A DNA stretch of 63,939 nucleotides from Staphylococcus argensis (GCF_002902305.1 NZ_PPPX01000019.1:1814-65752), one strand, 5' to 3'. Positions 27,683 to 39,322 are shown, counted from the stretch's first letter. Numbers and translations are program-made. The notes: generated by a model from the letters alone, not told the origin.

Positions 27683-28875
27683 CAGAAAGTAAGGGGATTA
27701 AGCCAAAGTTAACTTTGAGTGATTTGTACGCGGAAGATGTCGTATATTCTGCGAGGCCTTCCTACATTTCAAATCCTTGGTTAGAACCCGAGGAACATCA
27801 ATCTAACTTTTTAACTGGGAGAGAATTACTAATTTCAAATGAATTGCCGGTTATCGTGCATGAAGCGTGTGTAACGGAGAAATTGGAACATCTATTTCAA
27901 CTCGTGGACATGCCGAAGCCGTCGCACGTCTTGCCTTTTAACAGTAAGGAAAGTTATGAAGACTTGTTGCGAGAACTTGCGCATGAACAAGGAAAGAAGA
28001 TTTACTTTCAGTACGTGCATGATGACGATATATTAGAGGCGTCATATTATGCGTTGGATAAAACGACGTTCGTCGCGTTAAATAATAAAGCGAAGATTCC
28101 TGAGTGGACGACGGGGCGGTACTTACCTAAACGTGCTGTCGTAGAAGTAGATCAATTGAAGGAGGAAGTTCGACAGTGGAACTTTCCCTATGTATTGAAA
28201 CCAGGCGATGATTTACCTACTGCTGGCGGTTACGGCGTAATTATCGTCTACAATGAACAAGAATTAGCAGAGGCATTACAGCGTATCGAAGCGGCTCAAG
28301 AACAAACGGACCATATGATTATTGAAGAGAAGGTCGAAGCTGTAGCGAATTACTGTGTGCAATTTGCGTGTAAGAAAGATGGCCCGATTCAATATTTAGG
28401 TAGTGCACAACAGCTGACGAACGATTACGGTTTTTATAATGGTAATGAAAATGTGGCTGAAGTGCCGGAACAAGTAATTGAAGCAGGACGTCGGATTATG
28501 GAAGTCGGTGTAAGCAAGGGATTTCATGGTGTGGCTGGATTTGATTTGCTCGTAGATGAGCAAGGGGAAGTCTACGCAATTGACTTGAATTTCAGACAGA
28601 ATGGTTCGACAGATATGTTGCTACTTGAGCCTTTATTAACGCAGGGTTATCATAAGTTCTTTAGTTATGTTGCGAAAAAGGATAATGCGCATTTTTATGA
28701 GACGATTGTTAAATATGTAAAGAAGGGTGTGCTATATCCCTTGTCATATTATGATGGCGAGTGGTTTACAGATGAATTTGTGGGTTCGCGCTTTGGTTGT
28801 ATTTGGCATGGTCGTAATAAAGAAGAAGTTGAAGAGCTAGAGACTCAGTTTCTTAAAGAGTTAGAACGAGTTTAG
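27679..28875 (+). CDS. ATP-grasp carboxylate-amine ligase-like protein
   Basis: The 398 residues show the ATP-grasp layout: an N-terminal pre-grasp (1-110), the nucleotide-binding part with FPYVLKPGDDLPTAGGYGV (about 172-190) and MIIEEKVEAVANY, and the metal-binding DLLVDEQGEVYAIDLNFRQNGS (about 294-315). Such enzymes join a carboxylate to an amine via an acyl-phosphate. The partner M20 hydrolase directly upstream suggests a peptide-like small molecule. The substrate is unknown. Confidence 0.85.
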   Translation: MTESKGIKPKLTLSDLYAEDVVYSARPSYISNPWLEPEEHQSNFLTGRELLISNELPVIVHEACVTEKLEHLFQLVDMPKPSHVLPFNSKESYEDLLRELAHEQGKKIYFQYVHDDDILEASYYALDKTTFVALNNKAKIPEWTTGRYLPKRAVVEVDQLKEEVRQWNFPYVLKPGDDLPTAGGYGVIIVYNEQELAEALQRIEAAQEQTDHMIIEEKVEAVANYCVQFACKKDGPIQYLGSAQQLTNDYGFYNGNENVAEVPEQVIEAGRRIMEVGVSKGFHGVAGFDLLVDEQGEVYAIDLNFRQNGSTDMLLLEPLLTQGYHKFFSYVAKKDNAHFYETIVKYVKKGVLYPLSYYDGEWFTDEFVGSRFGCIWHGRNKEEVEELETQFLKELERV

Positions 28876-29063
28876 AGATTGTGCAAATTGACCGGTAGAG
28901 TGTATGGCGCGTAAGAAAATAGGGCTGACTGAAAGTACATCTACCCCGTGTGCCTGCAACTTGATAAGGAAAGCGTTTGCTAATCCACTTGTTTGACTCG
29001 AAAATTAATCTAATTTATATTTTATATGAGTGACATTTATAGTATTAGAAACGAGGGAATTCT

Positions 29064-29729
29064 ATGTCATACAGAAACTATTCTTTTTATGAAGACATAT
29101 TAGTGAATGAAATATTTTTTATTGCAACACATGACAAAAAGTTAGTGAAACATGAAGTATTAGGTAAGAATGTAGTATGCATGTGGACGCAGAAAAAAGA
29201 TGCAGAAGCATTTTTAAAGAAAGAAGATATTAATTACGACAAGATTCATCAAATGGATATTGACCGCTTCGTTACTTATGAACTAGATGAGGTCTTTGAC
29301 AAAGGCGATGAAATTCTTATCAACCCAACAGGCCCTAGTGAAGGGGAACTCGTTGATGTCGTAGCTGTAACTAATGAATTGATGTCTGACTTAGACAACA
29401 TTCGCCTCAAAGAGTTCGTTAAAGTTGTAGCGAAAGAAGACGCGGTTTATGGTTTATCTCAAAAAGGTCAACAACAGTTTATGATGATCAGTGACAATGA
29501 GAATGAGAAACCTAACATTATGCCAGTGTGGAGTGATAAAGCGAGAGCGCAAGCCGTTCGCGATCAAGACTTTGAAGAATGCGAACTCATCGAAGTAGAA
29601 GGTGAAGTCTTTGGAGAATGGTTAGACGAATTGCGCGATGATGACAATGCAGTTGCCATCGATTTGAAGACTGGCGTCGTAGGCACAGTTGTTTCTGCAC
29701 AAAAAGTTTCAAATGAATTAACATTCTAA
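29064..29729 (+). CDS. DUF2750-like protein (tandem domains)
   Basis: A 221-residue acidic cytoplasmic protein. Two similar halves can be seen, VNEIFFIATHDKKLVKHEVLG...CMWTQKKDAEAF and KVVAKEDAVYGLSQKGQQQFMM...PVWSDKARAQAV, each followed by an acidic helix and a strand, which is the pattern of tandem DUF2750 domains. No catalytic motif is evident and the function is unknown. It has a GAGGGAA ribosome site and stands alone, converging on coaW. Confidence 0.75.
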   Translation: MSYRNYSFYEDILVNEIFFIATHDKKLVKHEVLGKNVVCMWTQKKDAEAFLKKEDINYDKIHQMDIDRFVTYELDEVFDKGDEILINPTGPSEGELVDVVAVTNELMSDLDNIRLKEFVKVVAKEDAVYGLSQKGQQQFMMISDNENEKPNIMPVWSDKARAQAVRDQDFEECELIEVEGEVFGEWLDELRDDDNAVAIDLKTGVVGTVVSAQKVSNELTF

Positions 29730-29740
29730 AGTATATATAA

Positions 29741-29835
29741 TGCCCCGAGCAAGAATGAAGAGCTTGAAGAGGCGACACATCGTTAAACGTGTTACCACTC
29801 GACGCACTCACTTCTAGCTCGGGGCTTGTTGTATT
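29741..29835. terminator. Large structured 3' region between the DUF2750 gene and coaW
   Basis: CCCCGAGC (29743-29750) pairs with GCTCGGGG (29817-29824), closing a 66-base interior that contains further stems such as ACAC/GTGT within 29774-29796. It is followed by only a weak T tract on the plus strand. It most simply serves as a bidirectional terminator, but the interior is unusually long for that. Confidence 0.55.
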
Positions 29836-29873
29836 TTATAAATATGGTTAAAGCTTAACCGTCAATCAGCATA

Positions 29874-30671
29874 TTATAAATGAATCGCGCCTAAAGCGCC
29901 TGAAAACGCGCCATTATCAATCGTATACGGCTTGAATCCACGCAATACAGTATAGTCTTCAATGACTGATTTCAATAAAGGATTGTTGTGGAATGAAGAG
30001 CCAATATAAGCGACATTCTCTGTTTGATATTCACGTGCCACCGTAATCGCCATTGTCGTTACGACTTCGCCGACCACACCGATGACTGAAGCGAGTTTGT
30101 CTGCTAAAGTCATCTCATCATTCACATGGTTGAGCACGTTGCCAAAGTTTGCTGCAGTCAAATCACCTGGTATAGGGGGCTCTGTATCTTTGTAAATGTG
30201 TTTGACTTTAAGGTCAATCTTATCACGATCACCTTGTTGTGCTAGGTTGGTCAACTCTTCATAGTCCTGGATATTGGTGAGAAGGTAGCCTAATCCTTGA
30301 ATCATACCACCGCCAGTACCGATACCGCCTACACGTTGTTGGCCGTCGCCATCTGAGTAGTGTAAAGAAGTCCCTGTGCCTACATTGGTAAAAATATAAT
30401 TATCTAAATCATGACCTTGTTCTTGCAGTAACATTTCTACACCTTTAGCCGCTGCGTCGAATTCCACAAAGACACGAGATGGACAGCTTAAACGTGCATT
30501 GATTAATGCTGCATTACCACCAGTCAAACTGATGCTTTCACAGTCCACTTGATCTAACCATTCGATCACTTCATCGATTTCAGTCGTTAATTTGGTTTCA
30601 TATGTACGTGTTTCTGCTTCTTCTTTCACAATTTTGATTAAAGTTCCTCCGGCATCGATACCGATTTTCAT
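29874..30671 (-). CDS. coaW: Type II pantothenate kinase
   Basis: Phosphorylates pantothenate, the first step of coenzyme A synthesis. Staphylococci use the feedback-insensitive type II enzyme. The 265 residues belong to the ASKHA fold, with the phosphate loop [12 protein letters not shown] (residues 3-14), LTGGNAAL, and a second glycine-rich motif [16 protein letters not shown] (about 118-133). Length matches S. aureus CoaW. Monocistronic, converging on the DUF2750 gene. Confidence 0.95.
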   Translation of the reverse strand: MKIGIDAGGTLIKIVKEEAETRTYETKLTTEIDEVIEWLDQVDCESISLTGGNAALINARLSCPSRVFVEFDAAAKGVEMLLQEQGHDLDNYIFTNVGTGTSLHYSDGDGQQRVGGIGTGGGMIQGLGYLLTNIQDYEELTNLAQQGDRDKIDLKVKHIYKDTEPPIPGDLTAANFGNVLNHVNDEMTLADKLASVIGVVGEVVTTMAITVAREYQTENVAYIGSSFHNNPLLKSVIEDYTVLRGFKPYTIDNGAFSGALGAIHL

Positions 30672-30820
30672 ATGTTGTCACCTCAACTTATATTTACATC
30701 ATCTCTAATATTATAATAATTTGTGGGTAAATCAAGGTTAGAGAAATAATTAACTGTAACTTTTTACTAAATACAATAAATTGGGTAAGATAACAAGAGA
30801 CTAACAAAAGGGGATTATGA

Positions 30821-31681
30821 ATGGTTTATCAAACACAGTTTGAAGATTTAATCGTACAAGAATTTGAAGAATGCTATCGTGAAGCAGTTGAACAATTTGA
30901 ATTGAGTGAGCGTCAACAAATTTATTCGTCATTACCAAAGGACGTGCTCGATGAAGCACTCGAGGACCCGCATCGTGTCGCGAATATTGCACGTAATCAT
31001 GAAGGGGAAGTTGTCGCTTTCTTCGTGCTACATGAATATTATCAACATGAAGGTTATGATACACCAAACCATGTGGTGTATGTGCGTTCGTTATCGGTAA
31101 ATGAAGCCTTTCAAGGTCATGGGTATGGGACAAAGGTGATGATGTATTTACCACAATACGTACAGGAGCTCTTCCCAGACTTCAACCACTTGTATCTTGT
31201 TGTAGATGCAGAGAATGAAGCGGCATGGAACTTATATGAACGCTCAGGGTTTATGCATGCGGCCACAAAAGAGGAGGGACCGATTGGTAAGGAGCGACTC
31301 TACTATCTCGATTTAGATGCGAAGTTTGTGTCTTCGCTCCGCCTCAAGCCGAACACCCAAGAGGATGATCATGGCATTTACATCGTAGACTTACTGAAAG
31401 ATGATGAGAAAGTGGGCTTTCTGGCATTAGAATTACATACCTCCAGAATCAATATTGCAGCGATTGAGGTCGACGAAGAGATGCGTCAAAGTGGTATTGC
31501 ACAAAGCGCTTTACGTCAAATTGCCACGTACGTCCGTAAGCATTTTAAAGACGTGAAAGTGATCACAATAACGCTCTATGGCGCGCATAACGAGTTCCGA
31601 GCGATGTGTACACACAGTAACTTCGTGGAGACGAGTGCGACAGAGCATTACGTGATGTTTGAAAAATATATCAATTATTAA
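30821..31681 (+). CDS. Double GNAT-domain acetyltransferase-like protein
   Basis: Two GCN5-like halves within 286 residues. The first (about 1-160) has a clear acetyl-CoA loop, VNEAFQGHGYGTKVMMYL. The second (about 185-286) has VDEEMRQSGIAQSALRQIA. A protein of this type lies upstream of rpoE in other staphylococci. The acceptor substrate is unknown. Confidence 0.88.
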   Translation: MVYQTQFEDLIVQEFEECYREAVEQFELSERQQIYSSLPKDVLDEALEDPHRVANIARNHEGEVVAFFVLHEYYQHEGYDTPNHVVYVRSLSVNEAFQGHGYGTKVMMYLPQYVQELFPDFNHLYLVVDAENEAAWNLYERSGFMHAATKEEGPIGKERLYYLDLDAKFVSSLRLKPNTQEDDHGIYIVDLLKDDEKVGFLALELHTSRINIAAIEVDEEMRQSGIAQSALRQIATYVRKHFKDVKVITITLYGAHNEFRAMCTHSNFVETSATEHYVMFEKYINY

Positions 31682-31701
31682 GTGGGTTGCGAAATTCAAT
31701 A

Positions 31702-31731
31702 TTGTCATTTATCATTTAACTTTGTTAATAT
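31702..31731 (+). promoter_or_regulatory. Candidate rpoE promoter
   Basis: TTGTCA (31702-31707) and TAATAT (31726-31731), spacer 18. It would give a leader of about 155 bases that contains a short open frame at 31798-31821. Confidence 0.45.
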
Positions 31732-31893
31732 GATTAAGTATGAAATACGAATGCAAGCAAGTCTGAGAGGAGACTTCAGTACAGGAGTGAACGCAGTATG
31801 AGTATGTGTTTCACTTGGTAAAAGGTGAGGTTGCTCCACTCAGTGATTGTTAACTATGATAAAGAACAGCCTGTGAAAGGAAGTATATGGATG

Positions 31894-32424
31894 ATGAAGA
31901 TTCAAGATTATACTAAAGAAATGGTAGACGAAAAATCATTTATCGATATGGCCTATACGATGTTAAATCAAAAAGGCGAAACTATGAATTTATACGATAT
32001 TATCGATGAATTTAAAGAACTCGGTCATTATGAGAACGATGAAATTGAAAACAGAATCGTGCAATTCTATACGGATTTAAATACAGATGGTCGTTTCCTT
32101 AACGTAGGTGAGAACGAATGGGGTCTTCGAGACTGGTATTCTGTAGATGATATTGAAGAAAAAATCGCGCCAACGATTCAAAAATTCGACATCTTAGACG
32201 ATGATGACGAAGAAGATGAGAACCTCAAACTTCTCGGTGACGAGGAAGAAGACGATGAAGAGAAGCCTAACAACGAAGGCGAAACTGAAGAAGATGTCGA
32301 AGACGAAGATGAGGAACAAGTCGAAGACGAAATAAATGAGAACGACATCGTGATCGATGAAGATGAAGACGGTCTCGAAGAAGACGAAGAAGTCTTCGAA
32401 GATGAAACAGATATGAACGATTAA
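31894..32424 (+). CDS. rpoE: RNA polymerase delta subunit
   Basis: Delta binds core RNA polymerase and aids recycling and promoter selectivity in Firmicutes. The folded N-terminal domain ([20 protein letters not shown] to about residue 90) is followed by a highly acidic disordered tail of Asp and Glu (about 105-176), the hallmark of the subunit. The start is taken at 31894 for 176 residues, equal to S. aureus. An adjacent ATG at 31891 is possible, and AAAGGAAG can serve either. It lies upstream of pyrG, as in other staphylococci. Confidence 0.95.
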   Translation: MKIQDYTKEMVDEKSFIDMAYTMLNQKGETMNLYDIIDEFKELGHYENDEIENRIVQFYTDLNTDGRFLNVGENEWGLRDWYSVDDIEEKIAPTIQKFDILDDDDEEDENLKLLGDEEEDDEEKPNNEGETEEDVEDEDEEQVEDEINENDIVIDEDEDGLEEDEEVFEDETDMND

Positions 32425-32440
32425 TCGTTATTGGCGATGA

Positions 32441-32468
32441 TTGACTTTTTCTGTAAAAGTGATAAAAT
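32441..32468 (+). promoter_or_regulatory. pyrG promoter
   Basis: TTGACT (32441-32446) and TAAAAT (32463-32468) with a 16-base spacer. Transcription is expected to begin at the GGGC of 32476-32479, a start sequence needed for reiterative G addition. Confidence 0.75.
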
Positions 32469-32475
32469 TTTATTC

Positions 32476-32552
32476 GGGCTCCTTAAAATAGGACGACGTG
32501 TATAAATGTTATACGCTCCCCCTTACAACGTGTGAGAGGGAGCGCTTTTTTT
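32476..32552 (+). promoter_or_regulatory. CTP-sensing attenuator of pyrG
   Basis: The transcript would begin GGGCTCC and then run into an intrinsic terminator: CGCTCCC (32514-32520) pairs with GGGAGCG (32538-32544), extended by CTTAC/GTGAG, then CTTTTTTT. In B. subtilis low CTP causes extra G residues to be added at the 5' end; the poly-G then pairs with the C/T-rich left arm and prevents termination. All parts are here: GGGC start, pyrimidine-rich left arm and U run. About 230 untranslated bases follow before pyrG, with no gene. Confidence 0.85.
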
Positions 32553-32752
32553 ATTATAAGTGAGAGAAAGATTGATGTTACAAGCAGTCTAAGTTGATTT
32601 TGATCCAATGCATAGCAACACGTTTTACGGTAACAATTTTACCTACATACACAGGCTGAATGTACGACGTATGATTAGCGCAATGCATCGCTCTCACTAC
32701 GGATGAATAAATGTACATACGAATTGATTAATTTGAAAATGTTAAAACTTAA

Positions 32753-34393
<1,641 letters not shown>

Positions 34394-34513
34394 GATTTGA
34401 AAGCGCACTTTAATGTGAAGGTGCTTGTTTGGCGATGAACAGAAGGCGAGTTGAATTTTTCTTTTCACTCTCGAAAGCTAAATCGCTTACTATAAAATCA
34501 CATAATATATAAA

Positions 34514-34560
34514 AACATCTCATTTGTTGATTAGAGTCAGCTAAAATGAGATGTTTTTTC
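34514..34560. terminator. Bidirectional terminator pyrG/DUF2529
   Basis: AACATCTCATTT (34514-34525) pairs with AAATGAGATGTT (34544-34555), followed by TTTT on the plus side and an A-rich flank (T in the minus transcript) on the other. Confidence 0.8.
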
Positions 34561-34590
34561 GTAAATATGAACTTATTGTTCTCTGTTGTG

Positions 34591-35112
34591 CTAAAGATCT
34601 AAATCACGAATCATTTCGACCATTTGTGTATAGATTTCATAATAGACATAGTTGAAAGCGATTGGATGTGGTGTGACTACTTTATCATAATCTTCGGTAT
34701 AAACGATTGGACGCGGTGTAGATAAATTAACGAAATGGAAGAGATGATCAGGAAATTCTGTTTCTTTCGGTTTATTACAAATTACGACGAAATCTGCATC
34801 GATATCGATGAGTTTGCGGACATCTTCAGCCATTTCTTCAGAATAATAGGGACCAAATAGAAAGACTCTATCCGTCGTATCAAGTTCATCGAAGTCTGCT
34901 AACTCATCTAATAATTTGCTTGATTCTAAGCGTTCACTACTCGTAGTCACGAAGGATTCATAGAATTTCAAATCGTCATAGCCTTTGACATAGACATGTC
35001 CTTCGCCACCAATCGCTTGAATGAGGCACTGTGCAGCCATTTGTATATCTAATTCTTGTTTCTCTAAACGATTGAACACGCCATTAATTTGCGTATTGAG
35101 AATCTTCGACAT
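34591..35112 (-). CDS. DUF2529 protein
   Basis: The 173-residue protein has the SIS-like alpha/beta look of DUF2529: EGHVYVKGYDDLKFYES, DTTDRVFLFGPYYSEEMAEDV and ADFVVICNKP, consistent with a phospho-sugar-binding fold but with no assigned activity. It lies opposite pyrG in staphylococci. The start is placed at 35112 (MSKILNTQ) after GTAGGAGG; a longer frame from 35169 has no ribosome site. Confidence 0.88.
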   Translation of the reverse strand: MSKILNTQINGVFNRLEKQELDIQMAAQCLIQAIGGEGHVYVKGYDDLKFYESFVTTSSERLESSKLLDELADFDELDTTDRVFLFGPYYSEEMAEDVRKLIDIDADFVVICNKPKETEFPDHLFHFVNLSTPRPIVYTEDYDKVVTPHPIAFNYVYYEIYTQMVEMIRDLDL

Positions 35113-35976
35113 AGCGATACCTCCTACATGATATGAGTCTAAACAAACCTTAGGTAACTTATTTTTCAATGTTATGACACTTGTTGGGAGAAAGACAGAA
35201 GGTTATGATTTCGTAATGTTTCCCCTATGGAGAGCTAGGATTTATAAGAGTTAAAATGCTTGTAAATCCAGGTCTTTACTGCGTCTCTTAAAGTATTTCT
35301 CCGCCATCACGCAACTCAAAAAATGAATTATCATTGTGATTTTAGTTCTCTCAAGCGTCTTGCGTCGACATTGAAAAATGGACTAATTAATTAGTTTGGT
35401 GATGAATTCCAACTCACTCGTACATTATTTTATACTATTGTCCCAAACACGTGCTATATTTTCAAATTGTGTTTAATCTAGCATGCTCTAAATCGATGAT
35501 ATTCAGCGCTTAGTAGCAACCTTTCATCACTAAGACTCATTCAAGATGACTGACTACTGAAATTAATAATTTCCTCTCCGCTCATATAATTTTTATACTT
35601 TCTAGGCAGAAATTTGGTATAATATTCTCTGGAATTAGATAGCATGATGAAACATATTCAATTGCGTTATAAGAATGAGTGCGATCTTCAAAAGATGTAA
35701 TGGATTTTAAAGTCATAAAGCTTGGCTTTTTTCAACTATTTAGACTCTTGTGTGGATTGTGGTTAATTCAGTTAGAATCGGGAAATGATTAACGTAAATC
35801 TTCACACGACTATGATATATACTTACATGATTTAGATTTACGCACACAATATAAATATTTTTACACTTATATTCAGACAAAGCTAACGAAACTTTGCAAA
35901 CTATATTATAATAATTTATAATGCTAATAATGTATTTTTAGAAAATGATCGAGATGAGATAAAGGAGAACATAGGC
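35113..35976. other. Long gene-free interval where fbaA is usually found
   Basis: About 860 bases separate the DUF2529 gene from murZ. In S. aureus and relatives the class II fructose-bisphosphate aldolase gene fbaA (about 860 bases) sits here. No open frame of useful length is present on either strand, and no aldolase motif could be read in the short frames. The only clear signal is the murZ promoter near its end. A short hairpin (AAAGCTTGGCTTTTTT near 35717) may be a terminator. Confidence 0.7.
35894..35922 (+). promoter_or_regulatory. murZ promoter
   Basis: TTGCAA (35894-35899) and TATAAT (35917-35922) with an ideal 17-base spacer, 55 bases before murZ. Confidence 0.7.
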
Positions 35977-37236
35977 ATGACTCAAGAAGTGATTAAAATC
36001 AGAGGTGGTCAGACACTCTCTGGTACAGTACATAATCACGGTGCTAAGAACAGTGCCGTAGCGATAATACCTGCTACGCTTCTAGCGGAGGATAAGGTGA
36101 CAGTAGAAGGGTTGCCGCAAATTTCAGATGTCGACACGCTAGTAAGCTTATTGGGTGACTTAAATATCCATACGCACTTAGATGGTACAACGCTAGATGT
36201 AGATCCGACAGAAATTGAGAATGCACCGTTACCGAACAACAAGGTGCAATCTTTACGTGCGTCCTACTATATGATGGGCGCAATGCTTGGCCGTTTCAAA
36301 AAATGTGTCATCGGGCTGCCAGGTGGATGCCCACTCGGCCCGAGACCGATTGATCAACATATTAAAGGATTTAAAGCGTTAGGTGCTGTCGTGGATGAGT
36401 CGAGTGAGACATCTATGAAGATTGAAGCGGATCAACTCGTAGGTGCAAACATCTTCTTAGACATGGTCAGTGTAGGCGCGACGATTAATATTATGCTTGC
36501 AGCTGTACGTGCTAAAGGACAAACCGTGATAGAGAATGCGGCGAAAGAACCTGAAGTTGTGGATGTCGCTGCCTTTCTTTCTAGTTTAGGTGCAAATATT
36601 AAAGACGCAGGTACAAGTACGATTAAGATTACAGGCGTAGAGCATCTTCATGGATCACGTCATCAAGTCATTCCTGACCGTATTGAAGCAGGGACTTACA
36701 TGTGTATTGCAGCTGCTTGTGCAGAAGAAATGACGATTGACCATATCATTCCTAAACATGTAGAGCCACTCACAGTGAAGTTGAAAGAATTAGGTGTCGA
36801 CGTAGATATGCATGAAGATAGCGTGACGATTCGTCGTCAATTACCTTATGATAGTGTGAATATCAAGACGCTTGTCTATCCTGGTTTCGCTACAGATTTA
36901 CAGCAACCGATTACACCTCTACTCTTCTTGAGTGAGGGAATTTCACTTGTGACAGATACCATTTATCCAGCCCGTTTCAAACATGTAGAAGAGCTTCAGA
37001 ACATGGGTGCAGATATTTCTGCCGATCAAGGTACCGCGACAATCAAGCCTTCAACACTCCACGGCGCAAGCGTTTATGCGAGTGATTTACGTGCCGGCGC
37101 ATGTCTGATTGTGGCAGCATTGCTCGCTGAAGGCGTCACTACGATTTACAATGTTAAACACATTTATCGTGGTTATACGCAAATTGTGGAAACGTTGAAG
37201 CGTTTAGGTGCAGATATTTGGACTGAAGAAGTTTAA
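35977..37236 (+). CDS. murZ: UDP-GlcNAc 1-carboxyvinyltransferase 2 (MurZ/MurAB)
   Basis: Transfers enolpyruvate from PEP to UDP-GlcNAc, the first committed step of peptidoglycan synthesis. It is the second paralogue of MurA in this window (the other is at 59175). The reactive Cys targeted by fosfomycin is in [15 protein letters not shown] (about residue 117). The Lys in [10 protein letters not shown] and Arg in [14 protein letters not shown] motifs are present. 419 residues, as in S. aureus MurZ. The ATG follows AAAGGAG. Confidence 0.96.
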   Translation: MTQEVIKIRGGQTLSGTVHNHGAKNSAVAIIPATLLAEDKVTVEGLPQISDVDTLVSLLGDLNIHTHLDGTTLDVDPTEIENAPLPNNKVQSLRASYYMMGAMLGRFKKCVIGLPGGCPLGPRPIDQHIKGFKALGAVVDESSETSMKIEADQLVGANIFLDMVSVGATINIMLAAVRAKGQTVIENAAKEPEVVDVAAFLSSLGANIKDAGTSTIKITGVEHLHGSRHQVIPDRIEAGTYMCIAAACAEEMTIDHIIPKHVEPLTVKLKELGVDVDMHEDSVTIRRQLPYDSVNIKTLVYPGFATDLQQPITPLLFLSEGISLVTDTIYPARFKHVEELQNMGADISADQGTATIKPSTLHGASVYASDLRAGACLIVAALLAEGVTTIYNVKHIYRGYTQIVETLKRLGADIWTEEV

Positions 37237-37376
37237 AGTCATGTGCTATACTTAATATAAGATTTGTACTGGAATGAGAACGCTCATTTGGCATTTATTG
37301 AATTGCTACAGTTGATTTGTGAGGTGATCATTTCATTTAGAGTCGTTATCCCAACTTTGGTTAAAAGGTGATGCAA

Positions 37377-37700
37377 ATGGAAGTATGTCCTTATCTTGAA
37401 GAAACCTTTAAAATACTCGGACGCAGTTGGAACGGTTTAATTATTAACTATCTTTCACGATGTCCTGAGCACCAAGCGCATTTTACAGAAATGAAGAGAG
37501 ATTTAAAGACAATTACGCCACGCTCGCTGAGTTTAAAGCTAACAGAATTGAGCGATTGGGGATTGCTAACGAAAGACATCGTTTCTACAGATCCGGTAAC
37601 GATTGTTTATAAGCTTACGGACAAAGGCATTTCACTCGCTCAAGCACTTGAACCGATTGAAGAATGGGCGCAAGCGCACATTCAACTTGAAGAGCAGTAG
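37377..37700 (+). CDS. HxlR-family transcriptional regulator
   Basis: A 107-residue winged-helix protein that opens MEVCPYLEETFKILGRSWNGLIINYL. The early Cys is typical of HxlR redox or thiol sensors, and the wing region ITPRSLSLKLTELSDWGLLTKDI follows. The start at 37377 is chosen because AAAAGGTGATG forms its ribosome site; two earlier starts overlap that site. It lies between murZ and aldA. Regulation of aldA is possible but not shown. Confidence 0.88.
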   Translation: MEVCPYLEETFKILGRSWNGLIINYLSRCPEHQAHFTEMKRDLKTITPRSLSLKLTELSDWGLLTKDIVSTDPVTIVYKLTDKGISLAQALEPIEEWAQAHIQLEEQ

Positions 37701-37732
37701 TGCTGAGGAGACAATATATTATTCAAATCATC

Positions 37733-37783
37733 AAGCGATGGTGTGCGACGGTAAACAATTTCGTTGCATACTATCGCTTTTTT
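37733..37783 (+). terminator. Terminator after the HxlR gene
   Basis: AAGCGATGGTGTGCGACG (from 37733) pairs with CGTTGCATACTATCGCTT with a few mismatches, ending in TTTTTT. Confidence 0.8.
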
Positions 37784-37875
37784 GACTATGATAAATCTTA
37801 CCATTTTACTATGTTTAATGATTTGCGAAAAAGGAAATAGTAATACCAACACGAAATAAGGAGTGTATAATAATC

Positions 37876-39303
37876 ATGAGAAACTATAATAAACAATATA
37901 TCAACGGTGAATGGGTAGAGAGTGCAAGCGGAGAAACACTCGAAGTTATCAATCCTGCGACAGAAGAAGTGTTAGGAACAATCGCAGCAGGTAATAAAGA
38001 AGATGTCGATAAAGCGGTAGAAGCTGCAGATAAAGTAGCAGTGGAATTCCGTCATAGCTCTGTAGAAGAACGTAAAGAGTTATTAGACAAAATCTTACAA
38101 GAATACAAGAATAGAAAGCAAGATATTATCGAAGCAATCACTGATGAATTAGGTTCACCACTTAAAGTTTCTGAAGATGTACACTACCAAGCAGGCATTA
38201 ATCACTTCCAAGCAGCTAGAGATGCCTTAGATTCATTCGAATTTGAAGAACGTCGTGGCGACGACTTAGTAGTTAAAGAAGGTATTGGTGTCGCTGGTCT
38301 CGTAACACCTTGGAACTTCCCAACGAACCAAACTTCATTGAAACTTGCAGCAGCATTTGCGGCAGGAAGTCCAGTTGTCTTGAAACCGTCTGAAGAAACA
38401 CCTTATGCAGCTATTATCTTAGCTGAAATCTTCGACAAAGTCGGTGTACCTAAAGGTATGTTCAACCTCGTTAACGGTGACGGTAAAGGCGTAGGTAACC
38501 CACTAAGTGAACACCCTAAAGTACGCATGATGTCATTCACTGGCTCAGGCGGCACAGGTAGCAAGATCATGGAGAAAGCATCTAAAGACTTCAAGAAAGT
38601 ATCTCTTGAGTTAGGTGGTAAATCACCATATATCATTCTTGATGATGCCGATATCGAAGAGGCAGCGAAAGCAGCAACAATGAAAGTTGTTAATAACACT
38701 GGACAAGTATGTACTGCAGGTACACGTACGCTCGTTCCAGAAAGCATTAAAGACGATTTCTTAACTGCTGTGAAGAAACAATTTGAAGCGGTGAAAGTCG
38801 GCGATCCTCGTGAAGAAGGAACGCAAGTAGGTCCAATTATTAGTAAAAAACAATTCGACCAAGTTCAATCTTATATTGATAAAGGCGTTGAAGAAGGTGC
38901 TGAACTCTTCTTCGGTGGCCCTGGTAAACCAGAAGGTCTCGAACAAGGTTACTTCGCACGTCCAACAATCTTTAACAATGTAGATAATAAAATGACAATC
39001 GCACAAGAAGAAATCTTCGGTCCGGTTATGTCTATCATCACTTATAATGACATTGACGAAGCAATTGAAATTGCGAACGATACGAAATACGGACTTGCTT
39101 CTTACGTGTTCGGTAAAGACAAAGAAACATTGCGTCACATCGCACGCTATATTGAAGCAGGTACTGTAGAACTTAACGAAGCAGGACGTAAACCTGACCT
39201 TCCATTTGGTGGCTACAAACAATCAGGCTTAGGTCGTGAATGGGGCGACTACGGTATCGAAGAATTCTTAGAAGTGAAATCTATTGCAGGTTATTATAAA
39301 TAA
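37876..39303 (+). CDS. aldA: Aldehyde dehydrogenase (AldA-type)
   Basis: NAD(P)-dependent oxidation of aldehydes to acids. The 475-residue ALDH fold carries [10 protein letters not shown] and KPSEETP for the cofactor, [12 protein letters not shown], the catalytic Glu in [10 protein letters not shown] (about residue 252) and nucleophile Cys in [11 protein letters not shown] (about 286). Length and position match S. aureus AldA upstream of rho. Substrate not determined. A TAAGGAGTG ribosome site precedes the ATG. Confidence 0.94.
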   Translation: MRNYNKQYINGEWVESASGETLEVINPATEEVLGTIAAGNKEDVDKAVEAADKVAVEFRHSSVEERKELLDKILQEYKNRKQDIIEAITDELGSPLKVSEDVHYQAGINHFQAARDALDSFEFEERRGDDLVVKEGIGVAGLVTPWNFPTNQTSLKLAAAFAAGSPVVLKPSEETPYAAIILAEIFDKVGVPKGMFNLVNGDGKGVGNPLSEHPKVRMMSFTGSGGTGSKIMEKASKDFKKVSLELGGKSPYIILDDADIEEAAKAATMKVVNNTGQVCTAGTRTLVPESIKDDFLTAVKKQFEAVKVGDPREEGTQVGPIISKKQFDQVQSYIDKGVEEGAELFFGGPGKPEGLEQGYFARPTIFNNVDNKMTIAQEEIFGPVMSIITYNDIDEAIEIANDTKYGLASYVFGKDKETLRHIARYIEAGTVELNEAGRKPDLPFGGYKQSGLGREWGDYGIEEFLEVKSIAGYYK

Positions 39304-39322
39304 TAGGCGATGATGCTTCCAG

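Noticed and set aside
28968..28981. CRE-like site before the DUF2750 gene
   Set aside because: GGAAAGCGTTTGCT differs from the consensus at two or more fixed positions and no promoter fits around it.
35161..35890. Decayed fbaA remnant
   Set aside because: None of the frames reads as class II aldolase motifs by eye; only an alignment could show residual identity.
38761..39222. 153-codon minus-strand frame opposite aldA
   Set aside because: Antisense shadow; no domain, no ribosome site and no promoter.
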